Source: Cymbidium sinense (Eukaryota > Streptophyta > Magnoliopsida > Asparagales > Orchidaceae). From it: a stretch of DNA of 64,000 nucleotides. Shown here one piece after another: positions 39,907-51,998 of the stretch. Position 1 is the stretch's first letter, and each line of letters begins with the position of its first letter. Made by a program: the position numbers and the translations under genes. The notes beneath the pieces were generated by a model that worked only from the letters and a program-made list of their open reading frames with translations, made no database searches and was not told where the DNA came from. The stretch is taken from positions 59,238,268-59,302,267 of the forward strand of contig CM038218.1 of NCBI GenBank assembly GCA_021442155.1. Reading direction: 5' to 3'.

Positions 39907-42329
39907 TATCATGATTGATGTAGTTTAAGTTGAAGTAATGAGTTTAGAGCAATCTTTTCGTTGCATTTTTATTGAACTTTTGTACTTAAAAGTATTATTA
40001 AGAAATATTAGTTTTATTGACTCTAGTCTCTATAAGGAGGAAGATTAAATTGATTAAGTGAGACTTATAACTCTAAGGCAAAAGTAGAGCGACCCATTGA
40101 AGAAGTTGTATGTATGTTCATTTTGAATTTTGAAAGATATTATTATATCAAAGATGTTCATTAGCTTTCATGCATTCTATAGTAAAAAAAGATTGGATCA
40201 ATTTTATTTTTAATTTGCACAGCACCATCGGACATTGAATTTAGGAACTCAATATGGTATAGGAGCACATGCGGGTATTTTAGAGCACTTGTACAAATTT
40301 TGAAGCGCTTAAGTTGAATGAGAATTATCTCTTACTTTCGGACAGGATTTTATTTCTTTCAATTATATGCACGAATCTCAAAGCAATTGAATCAAACAAA
40401 ATGTTATTTTGTGATGCGTGTTTGAGATTCTCATTGACGAGCCATTTAAGTCAGATCTAACTCATAAATTCTTTGTGATTCAATTCCGTTCTCTTTTTTT
40501 GATAAGGCATTCTTTATAACTTCAGCTCTAATTCATTTGTTTTATTATTTTATGTCACCTTATTGTCCAAGTAACTTTAATTGTGTTAATTTATGTTCTT
40601 AATAAGTCTAGTTTATTGAAAAGTTTGGCATCCTCCCATCATTGTCCCTGTATAGGGGCTACACCGGGAGTCCTAACACCTTTTCACCATACTTATGCGA
40701 AGTATGTATAGTTGGTGTTTTACGACACCGCGTCACACTAGCCACGTTTATGTGAAGCGTTGCATAGGCATTCAAACATAACTGCATAAAAAAACAAATA
40801 CAATTTCTGTGTCACGTTGGAATAACACATAAGTATTTATTTTTGCGCTCTTTCCCGCCACGCAAGAACAATGTGCATGGCTATTTAATTTTTATGCATT
40901 TTTCTGCCACATTGGAACAATGGGCATAGGTTTTAGGGGGGGGTTCTTGCAATTTTACCTTAACATGTAAATCGAGATGGACTTGATTATTTCATGAGAT
41001 GAATATATATATTCTCTTTTTTTGTTGCTTTTTAGTGAGAGAAAGAGAGATGGAGTGAGGGGGATGGGGAAGTAGTGGTAGGCTGCGGGTTAGAGAAGCT
41101 AGACAGCTTAAAGCCGTCTAGGGTGTTGATGAAGGCTGAGTGGAGGTCAACAAGCAGAAATGAGACAGCCTGGGGGTGTTGGGGTGATTATTGAACTTAG
41201 GTAGTGTAGGAAATGTGGGTCAACGGCCTGGACTAGTGTGGAGAGAGGAGGTGGAGACGACTTTATGGGAGGGGGTGCAAGTTGGGTTGCATGCAGTGAG
41301 GAGGCTGGCTGAGTTGCATGTGATTTGAGAAGAACTATAGGCTAGGAGATTGAGAGAATGAGGGATTCATCCTGCAGCTGGTTTGGCCGAGGTGGCTGGC
41401 AGGTTGTAGTTTTGGTAGAAACAAGTGGTTAGGCTAAGGACAAGGTTGTGTGCACAAGAAACATGGAAGATATGTCTAATAAGGAGGCTGGCTGAGTTGC
41501 CCTTTTCTTTGGTTTAAAATTTTGAATTGAAATGCAAAGCTCTCAATCACTAGGTTAATATTGTTTTCAAAATTCAAATTAAACTCAAAGGACTAAATTA
41601 ATTCCAACTCAATCATTGAGTCTTATCCAAAGCAGACAAAAAAACTTTTATTCGGTCAGTGTAAGATCACAAAGTTTAAGTCTAGAGTCATCTTGTCTGC
41701 TATTGCACTCCACGGTTAGCGCACCACATCCCTTGGGTGGACAATTGAAAGTGATTTGTGCAACTCCCTACTGCAGAAATAGACCATTCTTCACTTGATA
41801 ATTGAAAAAGTGATAAATCCAGCTGCCACCGTGCAAAGCCAACAACTTTACAATGAAGCCCCTCCCAAGCTCCACCGCCTAAGTTTGCATCATAGGATTT
41901 TCTATCAGTTACATCTCTCTTCAATGATTAAGGATAGGTATTAAATGAATTTGATTAGGGAAATATCTAATTTTATGATTTATGGTAGAAGCAACGTTTT
42001 GATTGAGTTTTGAACTGCAGGTCATGCGCTATTATGATTTTTTTTTTTATTATCATAAGGTTCTCTTGTTATAGTTCTCATTAAAATGCTTCAAAAACAT
42101 TTTTCATGTTTCATATATTTATCTTGCCAATGTTATATCTGGCATTTAATTATTTTTCATGTTTCATATATTTATCTTGCCAATGCTTAATATCACCTCA
42201 TCATGATCTTTATATGTGTCACTTCTGTATCCTACCTTCTCATTTGTTCATGAGGAAAAAGCTTGACTTGAGTTGGCCAAGCTTCAAATTCATTCTTCTT
42301 GAGATGTGAATATTCTTCTTGCTCTTCAG
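39211..42329. other. Intergenic or intronic sequence 5' of the PAT18-like exon
   Basis: An (AT)n tract is at 39869-39902. Positions 41040-41500 are G-rich with a short direct repeat 'AAGGAGGCTGGCTGAGTTGC' (about 41480, with a near copy at about 41297). A 38-base direct duplication (TTTTTCATGTTTCATATATT onward) occurs at about 42100 and 42152. I searched by eye for a DHHC-encoding exon on the plus strand and found none. Confidence 0.5.
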
Positions 42330-42869
42330 ACAACATACGAGAATTTCCGGTACAGAACTGATCGTAGACGCAATGTCTACGACCGCCTGAACAACTTCAT
42401 GGAGGTATTCTGCACTAAAATTAAGCCCTCGAGGAATGACTTCCGCGCCTTCGTGCTAGAAGAGGCGCCGAGGCCGACTACAAATGTTCGCCCCGCAGAA
42501 CCTGAAGATGATTTAGGGAGCTACCATCGTTCAAAAGTAGAAGATGACCTTGATATTGGTGGGGACCTGCTGAAGATCTCCCAGCGACGGAACATCGAGG
42601 AGTTTGACGAGGAGATTGGCCGGAGAAATGACAGTGGGAGGGCTGGAACCGTTTCCAAGTCAGAATTTGGTTCTGATTTGGATAAGCAGCTTCCTGTTAC
42701 TGGAACTGAGATTCCCATTACAAGAGCTGATGCTAGGAATTCAAGCTGGGGAAGAAGAAGCAGCAACTGGGAGATATCGGCTGAAATCTTCACGAAGAAC
42801 TTTTCTGCTGTTGGGAGTGGCAGCTTAATGACCGACAAAGAGAAGTTAGTAGGGGAAAGAAAAGAATGA
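42330..42869 (+). pseudogene. Orphan last exon of a DHHC protein S-acyltransferase (PAT18-like)
   Basis: A good acceptor (TTGCTCTTCAG) precedes an open frame of 179 codons starting TTYENFRYRTDRRRNVYDR and running through NNFMEVFCTKIKPSRNDFRA to a KVEDDLDIG segment, ending at TGA 42867-42869. The TTYENFRYR block is the TTxE motif region that follows the DHHC domain in plant palmitoyltransferases. The acidic C-terminal tail with KVEDDLDI resembles PAT18 rather than the PAT19-22 group. The DHHC domain, four membrane spans and upstream exons are not visible on the plus strand between 31.7 and 42.3 kb. The frame itself is intact and GC-richer than its surroundings. It could be the end of a gene with very long introns, but a gene fragment is more likely. 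Confidence 0.7.
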
Positions 42870-43360
42870 ATGCTGAACAGAACCGTGTTATTATCTGGAG
42901 AGAAGAATGAAGGATTTGAAGGCCATAAGTAGATCGATTACATCCCCTGATCTATTATTTCATTTTATTTCCCTTTTAGATGTTTTGAATGATTCTTTCT
43001 GTGAATTAAAAAGCGTGGATCTCCAAGGCAGTTCTGTAGCTTATTTTTTTTTTTCCCCTTTGCATTTTTTATGTACTTACAGTTTGTTGTACCTTAGTTA
43101 ATTGTTCTAACTTTCAAAATCATGTGTTGTAATGTGTCTTCTTTCTCCTGCTTGTAGCATTGTTTGAGATGATATGATTAAGTGGTCGATGAATATCTTA
43201 TATTTTAGAACTAATATATATTAGTTATAAATTGTTATATATTATGTATTGATGTATATTTAAATATTTGTATTATTGTGCAAGTAATGCACATCAATAT
43301 ATAGTAATATATAGTAGTTTATAATTAATATGTAGTAATAGTATATTGAATGAGTGTCAT
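42870..43360 (+). other. Presumed 3' UTR and flank of the PAT18-like exon
   Basis: T-rich sequence without coding signal, becoming low-complexity ATA-rich near 43200-43350. Confidence 0.4.
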
Positions 43361-43368
43361 GTGACATT
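43361..43368. repeat. Left 8-bp target site duplication of hAT-2
   Basis: GTGACATT, repeated exactly at 47592-47599. Confidence 0.88.
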
Positions 43369-46300
43369 CAGGGCTGAGAATGATCCGATTTTGAGCCTAT
43401 CCGTGAGCTTGAAATCCCGAATGTATTTTATGATGCTCAATGATCGAATGTAGAGGCTTTTCCGATCGAATGTGAATCGGTCTCGATCTCAAGCAATTCG
43501 AGCCAGCTCGGATCGAATGTGAATCGAGCTTTATCCGGCTCGAACGCATTTCGAGCGGGCTCATTTTGATGGCTTAGTTCGAATTTGGATTTTTTTTTGG
43601 CTCGTTTTGATTTAAGTAGCTCAAATTTAATACATAGCAACACAAAGAAAAAAAAATCACATAAATTGAAATTTGTTTGAATTTACTGTATAAAATTGAA
43701 ATTTATATCAATATAATAATTACATTGTTATACATTTAATTGTGTTTACAAATACAAAAAATCAAGTTTACAAAATATAAATAAAAGACAATAGTTCATT
43801 ATAATCATCTTCAAGTATTTGCAATATATACAATTTCTGTTCCACTTTATAGACTTCAGAGGCCATCCAATAACGCTATTAGAAAACAAAATAGATTTGC
43901 AATGAGAGTCACCGATGGATCGAATTTTTTGTTGGAAGAAATATTAGAGAAGTAGCACCAAATCAGCATTTAGGTAAAGAGTTAGCACAAACAATTAACA
44001 AAATACAGATCAAATTAAAGGCAGAATAAAATGAGTGAAGTATAGAAGATCTAATGAGGCTGCTCACACAAATTTGGGGTCAAACAATCATCCAAACTTT
44101 CAATGAAGGGTTATATCACGAGTGCTACTACCAACCAAAAGATGAGTGAAATCATCCCAGCCTTCATAGCCTACATACATGAGGTGGAACAACTTTTATT
44201 TGGAGAAGTTGATATGGTCTTTAATACCTGCATACACAATAGAAAAGAATGCAGCATATATCGGAATGGTAAAGGGATGCCACCCACCCCATATAAGATA
44301 TATGTATCAAATAATACCCACAAGTCATGAGAATGCACCAACAAAATCCCAAACCATGAAAATTGGCACATCTACCATGCTGAAAAGGCACATGCACCAT
44401 AAAGACTAAGCAGTTGCTAGGACCAAAGCTCACAATATGGGAAGAAAGACTAAGCATAGATAAAACGAAGGCAAAAGTAGGACCATAGTTGAGAAGGTCA
44501 TTCATAAAAAGAACATGCAAAGATCCAGAAACAATGATATCCAAAGGAACAGTAAGACTAACATCAAGAATGTTAGGAAGCAAGGAAACCCTCCAAACAG
44601 GAAAGGGTAGAGGTTCAACCACAGTCCAGAAATGAAAATCCCAACAGATAGAAACTAGAAAAGAAGAATGGGAAAGTAAGTAGTTTCCAAACATAGATTA
44701 AAAAGATCAAGAAAATTATAATAAAGAATATACTCTTCTTGGCCAAATCAACTAGAGCTCTAATCCAAGCAAACAAAAGCCCACCCTATGAGCCACAAGA
44801 ATTCAAACATTAAACTTTGAACCATCAGGATGAAAGATAGAAAAAGTTATCCAGTCATAAACACTAAAAAAATCCCAAGGGAAAGCCATAGGCAACAGCC
44901 ACCAATTGATATCCAAGGACAGGAAAATCCAATTTAAACAACCTGATACAACATCTAAAAATAGAAAAAAAAACCCCTTTAGAACCTCAAATAATCCAAC
45001 AATGAGAGATAGCCGCAAACAAGAACCCCAACAGAGTCATCATCTACCAAGTCCAAAAAACATCCAACCCCTAGTTTGCAGCCTTCCAGTTCATAACACG
45101 AATTAAAAATAGAACCTCAATATTACAAAATGCACACCCAATATTTAGAAGATATAACAATCTAGAAGCATCCAACCTTACACTCATCTAGAACTGCACT
45201 AAAAAAAGGATAGATAGTAGGAAAAAATAGTTTTCAAGCTAAAACCAAAATAATAAGAGCCCGTAAGGTCACACAACTCCTCTTAGCAGTATGACCAAAA
45301 CCAAGAGAGAAAGGACAACCAAAATCAACTGGAAAACCATCTGATCAAAGAACAAAGGAGATAGAACTGGGCATAGCAGAAGGTCAAAAAATAGCATGAG
45401 CAACACCTAGAAAGGGAAAAAAACCCACAGCCAGGCAACACCAACAAACATCCAATCATACAATTCAGATACTGAAACTGATTCCGACAATGATAGGAAA
45501 ACAACCTAGCAACAAAACAGCCAGCCACGACCCACAAGAAAAATAGCAAGAGAGGATTTATACAGAAGATATTTATAAACATCAACAGAGGACTTATACA
45601 GAAGATATTTCCAAAACCTGCAATGTGAGACAACAAAATATATCTTATGTGTAAACAACTTGTTGACATAAAAATAATCTTTCTTTCACAAGATGTATAT
45701 GAAATACAAAGGACAAGCAAGTATTAATCCAATATAGCAAGATGCATGAACCACATATATTCGAAGCCAAAATGAATGTAATTTGTCAAAAAAAAAATCT
45801 TGATTTTGGAGAAAAAGGAAAAAAAAGTTCAAAAGCATTTTATATTCCAACCACTCATACATAAGGATTCATAACCTAGAACATTCAACTATTAAAGCCT
45901 AAATCAACCAATGAAAAATATTTAGGCATTAAAATTTATCCACATATTTATGCATGGACCACACCAACTACTCCCATGTTTCACGCTAACTTTTAAGTTT
46001 TAACTTCAAGAAGAGCACTTGCAAAAACCCACAATAATCTCATTTTCTTAGGTAAAGAAACAAAAAGCTCTACATTAACACCATTCTAAGTCTCATACTC
46101 ATATAATATATACATCCCCATACAGGTTTATGCTAGAAAATAAGTCATTCTTCTTTATAAAAATAAAAAGCCATTGGCCCACCAACACCATCTGACAAGT
46201 TATACTTTCAGTCCACACTTACAATAGGATTGGAAATTTTATGAAGGCAATAAAACCCATAAATTTATTACCTAATAATAGGATTGTGAAAGTCCACACT

Positions 46301-47591
46301 TACATCATCTTATAACTTATACAGATCAATAGGATTGAAAATTTTATGAAGGCAATAAAGTTTTCTTTAAAGAAATGAGAAAGAAATAAATATTGAGAGA
46401 TAAATTCTACAAAGTTTTAAACCTGAATTGTAGCTTAAGTATATCAGCCGACAACCATATACAATAATACAAAGTGCAAAAAAATTTGCAGCTTCAATAC
46501 TTTAAATTATAAAATTTTTCAGCATACCATATCCATATTGAATAACATGTCAAGACTCAAGAGATGTATTTATCACTTATCAGTGGAGCGGTGAATCGGT
46601 AATACACAAGAAATCAAGAATCATATCTTCATAAGTCATAACAGATTTTTGCCTTATTATCTCACATTCATCCATAAATGTGAGAATGGACATGAAATAT
46701 GATATTATTCTTTTTCTAGAAAGTTGAGTCAAAGAATAAACATACTTCACTTATAATAGAGGATAATACATTGATTGTGTTGATCGGGCTTTGAGCCTTT
46801 GAGAGTGCCAAGACTCAAGAGTAATTAAGAAATGATCAAATGAATAATGAAATTATAATATATAAAAACAAATAACTAACGAACATCTATGCCATAAACT
46901 AACCAGTAAAATTAACCAGATTTACTTCTGTATCGTAGAAATGATCAAATGAGACTTCGGCAAAGAAACAAACCGAGCGGCGAGCGGTTGAGCCAAGTAA
47001 CCCAAGTTGCAAAGTTAAGAAATAACAATAACTCTACCACAGAGAAAAAACACCGACAATGTAAGTTCAAGGCCGCGCCGAGATTGGTAAGAAATAAAGC
47101 ATGATTCACGGAATCACGAAGCGAGATTGCGAGAAAACTTGAGGAGATCAGTGAGGAGTGAGGACCGAAGAGGCGAAGAATTGAGAATCGTTCTTAGCCC
47201 TTTCTCAAGAGTGAAGCCCTACCCGCAATCGCAAAGATAAGAAACCGAGAATGAGAGAAAGAACTCAAAGAAGTGTCCTCACGGAGTCGGAGATGAAGCG
47301 TTGGAATTTGAAAGGGTAAAACTAAACCGTATATCAAGCTGCTCACCTTGATCTCATGGACTCGAGAGGCAGAAGGAGAATCACCATTCTCGCCATGATT
47401 CCGATTTCAGCAGTCGCAACCGTATTCGAGCCGCTCAAAATCGAACGATTTAACCACGGATCAAATCGCTCAACTTAAAACCGAGCCAACAATTCAGCTG
47501 GCAGCTGCTTAAATTTCGAAACCCGATTCGAGCTAAAATACGAGCCGACTTTTGAGCGATTAACGATCTTCGAGCAAAATTTTCAGCCCTA
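43369..47591. mobile_element. hAT-2, 4.2-kb hAT-type element without recognisable transposase
   Basis: The left end begins CAGGGCTGAGAATGATCCGA and the right end, on the minus strand, begins TAGGGCTGAAAATTTTGCTC. Both are followed by subterminal repeats rich in CGAGC/GCTCG words (43440-43620 and 47410-47580). It is flanked by exact 8-base duplications (GTGACATT). The interior has rather long minus-strand frames at 44221-44694 and 45325-45720, made of hydrophobic, Trp/Phe/Leu-rich peptides, plus overlapping plus-strand frames. None match a transposase I know. A GC-rich stretch at 46960-47330 would be the 5' leader if transcription is on the minus strand. Confidence 0.85.
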
Positions 47592-47599
47592 GTGACATT
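47592..47599. repeat. Right 8-bp target site duplication of hAT-2
   Basis: GTGACATT, identical to 43361-43368. Confidence 0.88.
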
Positions 47600-48262
47600 G
47601 ATATTAGAGTCTGAAAATAAAGCTACATTCAAACTCCGCACTTAATAATTTCTCGGAAGAATCAATCAGCTACTTAAAAATGCTTCAACAAACACTGCAA
47701 AACCTTTAGAAGAAGCAGAAGCTTCACCATCTTGCCGTTGATCCCTCCCCGTCATCAATGGCTATGATGGAAGGCAGGGTTGTTTTCATGCTTTCATGGC
47801 TGACAAGCGATAACAACTGAATCAATGATTAGCTCTTACCGCCAGGATTTCAACTAACGTGGTTCTGAATGTATCTGTGATACCGTGAAGAAGCGGGTTC
47901 CTATGATGCTCTTCTTGCTCGACAAGTATAAGATTTATTAAAACTAATAACTAATGAACTGGATGCAAATAATAATTGTTTATAAGTGCAATCATCAAAT
48001 GGTTGAAAATCAACTAATAAAAGTTCAAATTTAACATAAGCTTTCTATTGTAGCTGGAAGCACAAATCAATATCCAAATTAAAATACAAAATTAAAAGAA
48101 AAAAAACATATGAGCCTAATTTATATCAAACACTCATCAAATTAAAATCCTTAACATTCAAATAAATATGCTAAGCACTTAGAAGCACAAAAATAAAAAA
48201 TTAAAAACAATAAAAAAAACATATGAGCCTAATTAAGTTCAAGAAGAAATAAATCTGACAGT
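47600..48262. other. Intergenic sequence between hAT-2 and the Csl copy B stop codon
   Basis: No gene recognised. Positions 47690-47940 are less AT-rich but show no open frame with motifs. The part next to 48262 would be the 3' UTR of Csl copy B. Confidence 0.5.
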
Positions 48263-48745
48263 CTACAGACTGATACAAAGCTGCAAGAACAAAATCGCCA
48301 ATGCTCCTGCTTTGACAACCACTGACCATGGAATACCATAACTCCCCTTCCCAAATAGTCCCCTCACAAAAGGCCAAAAGGTGAACAAAATCCACCCACT
48401 ACACACCATCTCCCCACCCGCCCGCTCGCCCGACGCTTCACCCCTCGCCCGCCGAGCAAAGCCACACCCGCTGCCGTCATGTGCATGAGCACCAACGCCG
48501 TGCCGGAGATAAAGATGGGCGACCCGAAGGTGAAGCCCATCGTAATGGTTGTCGCAATTGGTCCTTCCGCTGCGGACCTCAAGACGGTCGGAGACGAGGA
48601 GTTTGAAGACGACGAGAGGAAGAGGAGGAAGGAAGGCGTTATGCGTTGCGCGATTGTTCCACCATTCACGACGACTGCGCCGCTTGTATTCTTGGCTAGA
48701 TTATGTATAGAAAGCCGCTACTAGCAGGAACTCTCTCTCCGATGC
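48263..48745 (-). pseudogene. Csl copy B last exon, membrane region, frame-broken
   Basis: It begins after a TATATGCAG acceptor with ASEREFLLVAAFYT. EWWNN corresponds to the W-rich loop of CslH. FTFGSPIFISGTALVLM is a C-terminal membrane segment, read in another frame. The end, GGEMVCSGWILFTFWPFVRG then LFGKGSYGIPWS, is in frame with the TAG at 48263-48265. The exon is GC-rich, and family blocks appear in the right order but in different frames, implying several small deletions. Confidence 0.75.
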
Positions 48746-48983
48746 CTGCATATACCACTGATTTATATACATATTGGAGATATTATTCAGATATTTATAT
48801 TTATTTTATTAATGTTACTTATCAAGAGATCACTCGTCTCCAATTAATATTATTAATTTTAAAATATCTAATAAAAAACCAATCAATACATTAAAAATAT
48901 CTTGATACTAAAAATTTGGCTTCATAATATTAGTTGTTTAACATATTGATTTTTTTTTTTTTTTTTATTTATGAATTATATAC

Positions 48984-49333
48984 CTTGGGCAAATAGGAGG
49001 TTCCGGTGATCAGACTGTAAGCTGGGAGAAGAGAGTAGGTCAATTCTGGGATGGAGCGAACAGCCCAAATATTTAGAACTAAATAAGCAAGGCACTGGCG
49101 GAACTGGAGTCGCTTGGTGAGAGTCGCACCACGGGGCTATTTTTGTGGAGTAGGATTTCCAATAGGCCTGTGGCCCATCTCTTGTACTGGGTTAGGCTTG
49201 CTGGGCCGCCTGTCGGTGCAGATCCAAGAAATCCTGGTGGGTCGGGATTGAAGAAGGCTGACTTCCAGCCCATGGAATGAATTCGTAGCCCGGTCAAAAC
49301 GTCTTCTGTCATGGATCCATAGACCCATCCTAT
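48984..49333 (-). pseudogene. Csl copy B exon 8 with TED and QxxRW motifs, 1-base frameshift
   Basis: Opens after CTGTAACAG with IGWVYGSMTEDVLTGLRIHS and reads GPASLTQYKRWATGLLEILL up to KNSP. It must then shift one base to continue with LQFRQCLAYLVLNIWAVRSI and TGTSYLPK before the GTATAT donor. The shift falls in a run of four C near 49132-49135, where one more C would restore the frame. Confidence 0.85.
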
Positions 49334-49407
49334 CTGTTACAGACATTGAAAAGCCTAATAATTAATAAGACAATTTTTTTATAAAATATACCATCATATA
49401 ATTATAC

Positions 49408-49411
<4 letters not shown>

Positions 49412-49466
<55 letters not shown>
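49412..49466. repeat. (AT)n microsatellite in Csl copy B intron 7
   Basis: TA run between exons 7 and 8. Confidence 0.95.
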
Positions 49467-49471
<5 letters not shown>

Positions 49472-49537
49472 ATCTTTTGATTTTACTGTTAAATCCTGGA
49501 AAATTTAATTTATTAGCATAAGCATATAATTAATTAC

Positions 49538-49728
49538 CTCTTTACCCCAGCTTGTATTTTGTTCGAAGGTGGATGATGCTACTTGCTTGGCTATTTCTAT
49601 TCTGCTTGAAAGATCGCTAGGGAAAGAAAATCCTCGCTTGGCTTCTTGTATAATTATCTCATTAGTAGACTTCAAAAGCTCTCTCGAGTTTCCAAATATT
49701 CTTTTCAACTCTTTGGAAGAGTACATTT
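49538..49728 (-). CDS. Csl copy B exon 7
   Basis: GT-AG bounded and open throughout: MYSSKELKRIFGNSRELLKS, then ISSxxE-type residues (LSSRIEIAKQVASSTFE) and NTSWGKE. The entry phase matches the exon 6 donor, even though 4.5 kb of intron with MULE-1 lies between them. Confidence 0.85.
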
Positions 49729-50587
49729 CTGCACAATATTTAAAAATAAAAGATAAGAAAAAAGTACTTTAATTCAAATAAATTATTTTGAAATTGGAAA
49801 TGAGGACATGGATATAACATGTAGGGCTGCAAATGAAGTCACAAGGTAGGTTCTAGATTAGAGAATTTTATGTTGTTGATTAACCAATCAAACGAGCGAT
49901 AATTTTTAAATAGAATAATGTTTTGATTTATTCAATTCATTTATATTCAAACATTATCATTTAAATAAATAAAATATATTAATATTATTAAGGCTTGTTT
50001 GTGAGCTATTATTCAAATTATTATTTTTAGGTTTAATTTTTAATTGATACAATTATATTTCTCAACAACTGCTCATGTACAAGCTCGATTTATTTTGATT
50101 AATGCTCGTTTATTTTATTAAATTAGTCGTTAACAATTGATAGTAATTTGAAATAGTGAACAATTAATCAAGCTCGAGCTCGATAATGGTAAATAAGCTC
50201 AAGCTTGAACACTATTCTTAAAAGTTTGAACCAAGCTCGAACTCGATAATATTAAACAAGCTCAACATTGAACACATATATGCTGATTTTTTTAATAACA
50301 TGGAATAAGACCACTAGAAAATGTTTATTAAGTAATTTAATAATTTTAATTTACACATTACGGATAATAACAATAATATTTTATTGCTAATTAGCAAAAA
50401 TGAAAATAAAAGTGTGTATGTATGTATGTGTGTGTGTCTATATATATATATATATGATATAATATTTACATATATATATCACATAAGTCTCATGCATTTG
50501 CATATTCCAAAAATTGATATTTATGTATATAGTATTTTCATATTATTAAGAATATGTATTTCACTTAAAAAAGTTAATGATGATGAT

Positions 50588-50596
50588 AATTTTTAT
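50588..50596. repeat. Left 9-bp target site duplication of MULE-1 (copy B)
   Basis: ATTTTTATA, repeated at 54112-54120. Confidence 0.9.
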
Positions 50597-51498
50597 AGAT
50601 AAAATTTTTAAAATAAATATTAAATAATAATTAATTAATATATTAAGTACGATAAAAAAATTTTTAAATATAGGTATAGTCGCCCCATAAGTGGGCGACT
50701 ACCTCACCGCCGAGGTGGCGTGGTATTTGTATCTTGGGCGGTCTGAATGTCAGTCGGCAGTCTTAAGTGAATTCCGATTATCGCGACTTCACTTTATATT
50801 CGGCCCCGCGCGACATTATATCGACGTTCGACCGAGTTTTTTCGACATCCCGACATCCCTCGACCCTGCAACCTTCGGTTTTTCGGCATCTCGACATCCC
50901 TCAACCCCGCAACCTCCGGTTTTTCGGCATCCCGACCTCCGACCGCTAATCTCTCTCGCTTTAGGTTAGAATTTGGTCCCCCCTCCCCCACACACTCTCA
51001 CGATCCGTCCAGCTCACAGTGTGGTCTCCACCGGCATCGACATTTGTGTGTCGTCGGCTCCACCGCAAGCTTCGTCCACTAATTGAAAGGTAATGGCTTT
51101 TTATTTTCTTTTTTCCTTTCTCATTCTAATTGGCAATAATGTAAAGGAAAGTTTATTCTACTCCTTAGGTGGGGAAGAACTTTATTCTACTCGTTAGGTG
51201 ATGGTTGGCTTCATCTCCTTTTCCTGATTTTCATACTTTTCCTTCTAAAATTTTTGTGTGTAGGGTCTGCAGCATATTTGGATTAGTTAATTTATTTGCT
51301 CTTATTTTTCTTTCTTGAATTTTTAGCCTTATAAATAGTTGAGCAAAATGTACACTCCGATTGAACTTTTTTTTGATGAATTATGAGTGAATTTTTAGGT
51401 TTTGTTAGAAATTTGTTTGTTGAGCATATAGTAGAATGAGTCAGGAGCTCATTTCTTAATTCTCTTCTGAATGTCGTTGATGGTGATGATCGTTCATT

Positions 51499-51739
51499 CA
51501 AGTTATGTCGTGGCATCGGTCATGCGAGTTTGTCATGCAGAGATTTAAAACAGAAAGTGCTCAGATCTCTGCGTTATGACATTGATAACTTCGCAGTGGA
51601 GATTACGTGTCATTTTCCTGTAGGTGTGGGATACATAGCTTCTACTATTGATGATGATGATATGCGATGCTTGTATTGGATGAAGCTTCCATCGACATTA
51701 ATTCTTTATGTGAAAATAAAGCCATGTCTACTACGGTGA
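51499..51739 (+). pseudogene. MuDR-like N-terminal segment in MULE-1
   Basis: The frame reads FKLCRGIGHASLSCRDLKQK followed by VLRSLRYDIDNFAVEITCHF, then DDDDMRCLYWMKLP and LILYVKIKP. Plant MuDR transposases begin with a ubiquitin-like fold having the same order: a 'L...I...L.ID...y.i...y' helix-strand, an acidic 'DDEDV' turn, then a 'LYVEI.P' strand. I infer relation from this pattern; a profile search would decide. Confidence 0.55.
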
Positions 51740-51998
51740 AACCGATGTAATGCGGCAAAATGTACTCCGACACTCATGAGTTCACTTGGACAACTGGCGA
51801 ACGCGGTATCTTATCACAACTAAGAAATAATGTAAGCATTTACCTCAACATTAGTGTTGGTGTTTTTTCTTTTTTTGTGTAGGGTATCTTCTATTTTTAA
51901 AAGATTATAGCTTTTTTATACAGAATCGAGCAGCCTGTTCAAGCACAACTACATGAGCAACCTAGTTCATCTAGAGTAGTACCGATGACGAGTACGAA

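Noticed and set aside
31740..42330. A possible UFM1-PAT18 fusion gene by splicing exon 3 of UFM1 to the PAT18-like exon
   Set aside because: UFM1 exon 3 ends after the first base of a codon, while the PAT18-like exon begins at a codon boundary, so the join would be out of frame. There is no other support.
44103..45106. Overlapping plus-strand frames in hAT-2
   Set aside because: Short, without motifs, and overlapped by longer minus-strand frames. No basis to choose a gene on either strand.
48364..48724. Frames on both strands at 48.4-48.7 kb that look like an independent small membrane or Ser-rich protein
   Set aside because: Blocks matching the CslH C-terminal region occur in order across frames on the minus strand, so this is the damaged last exon of Csl copy B.
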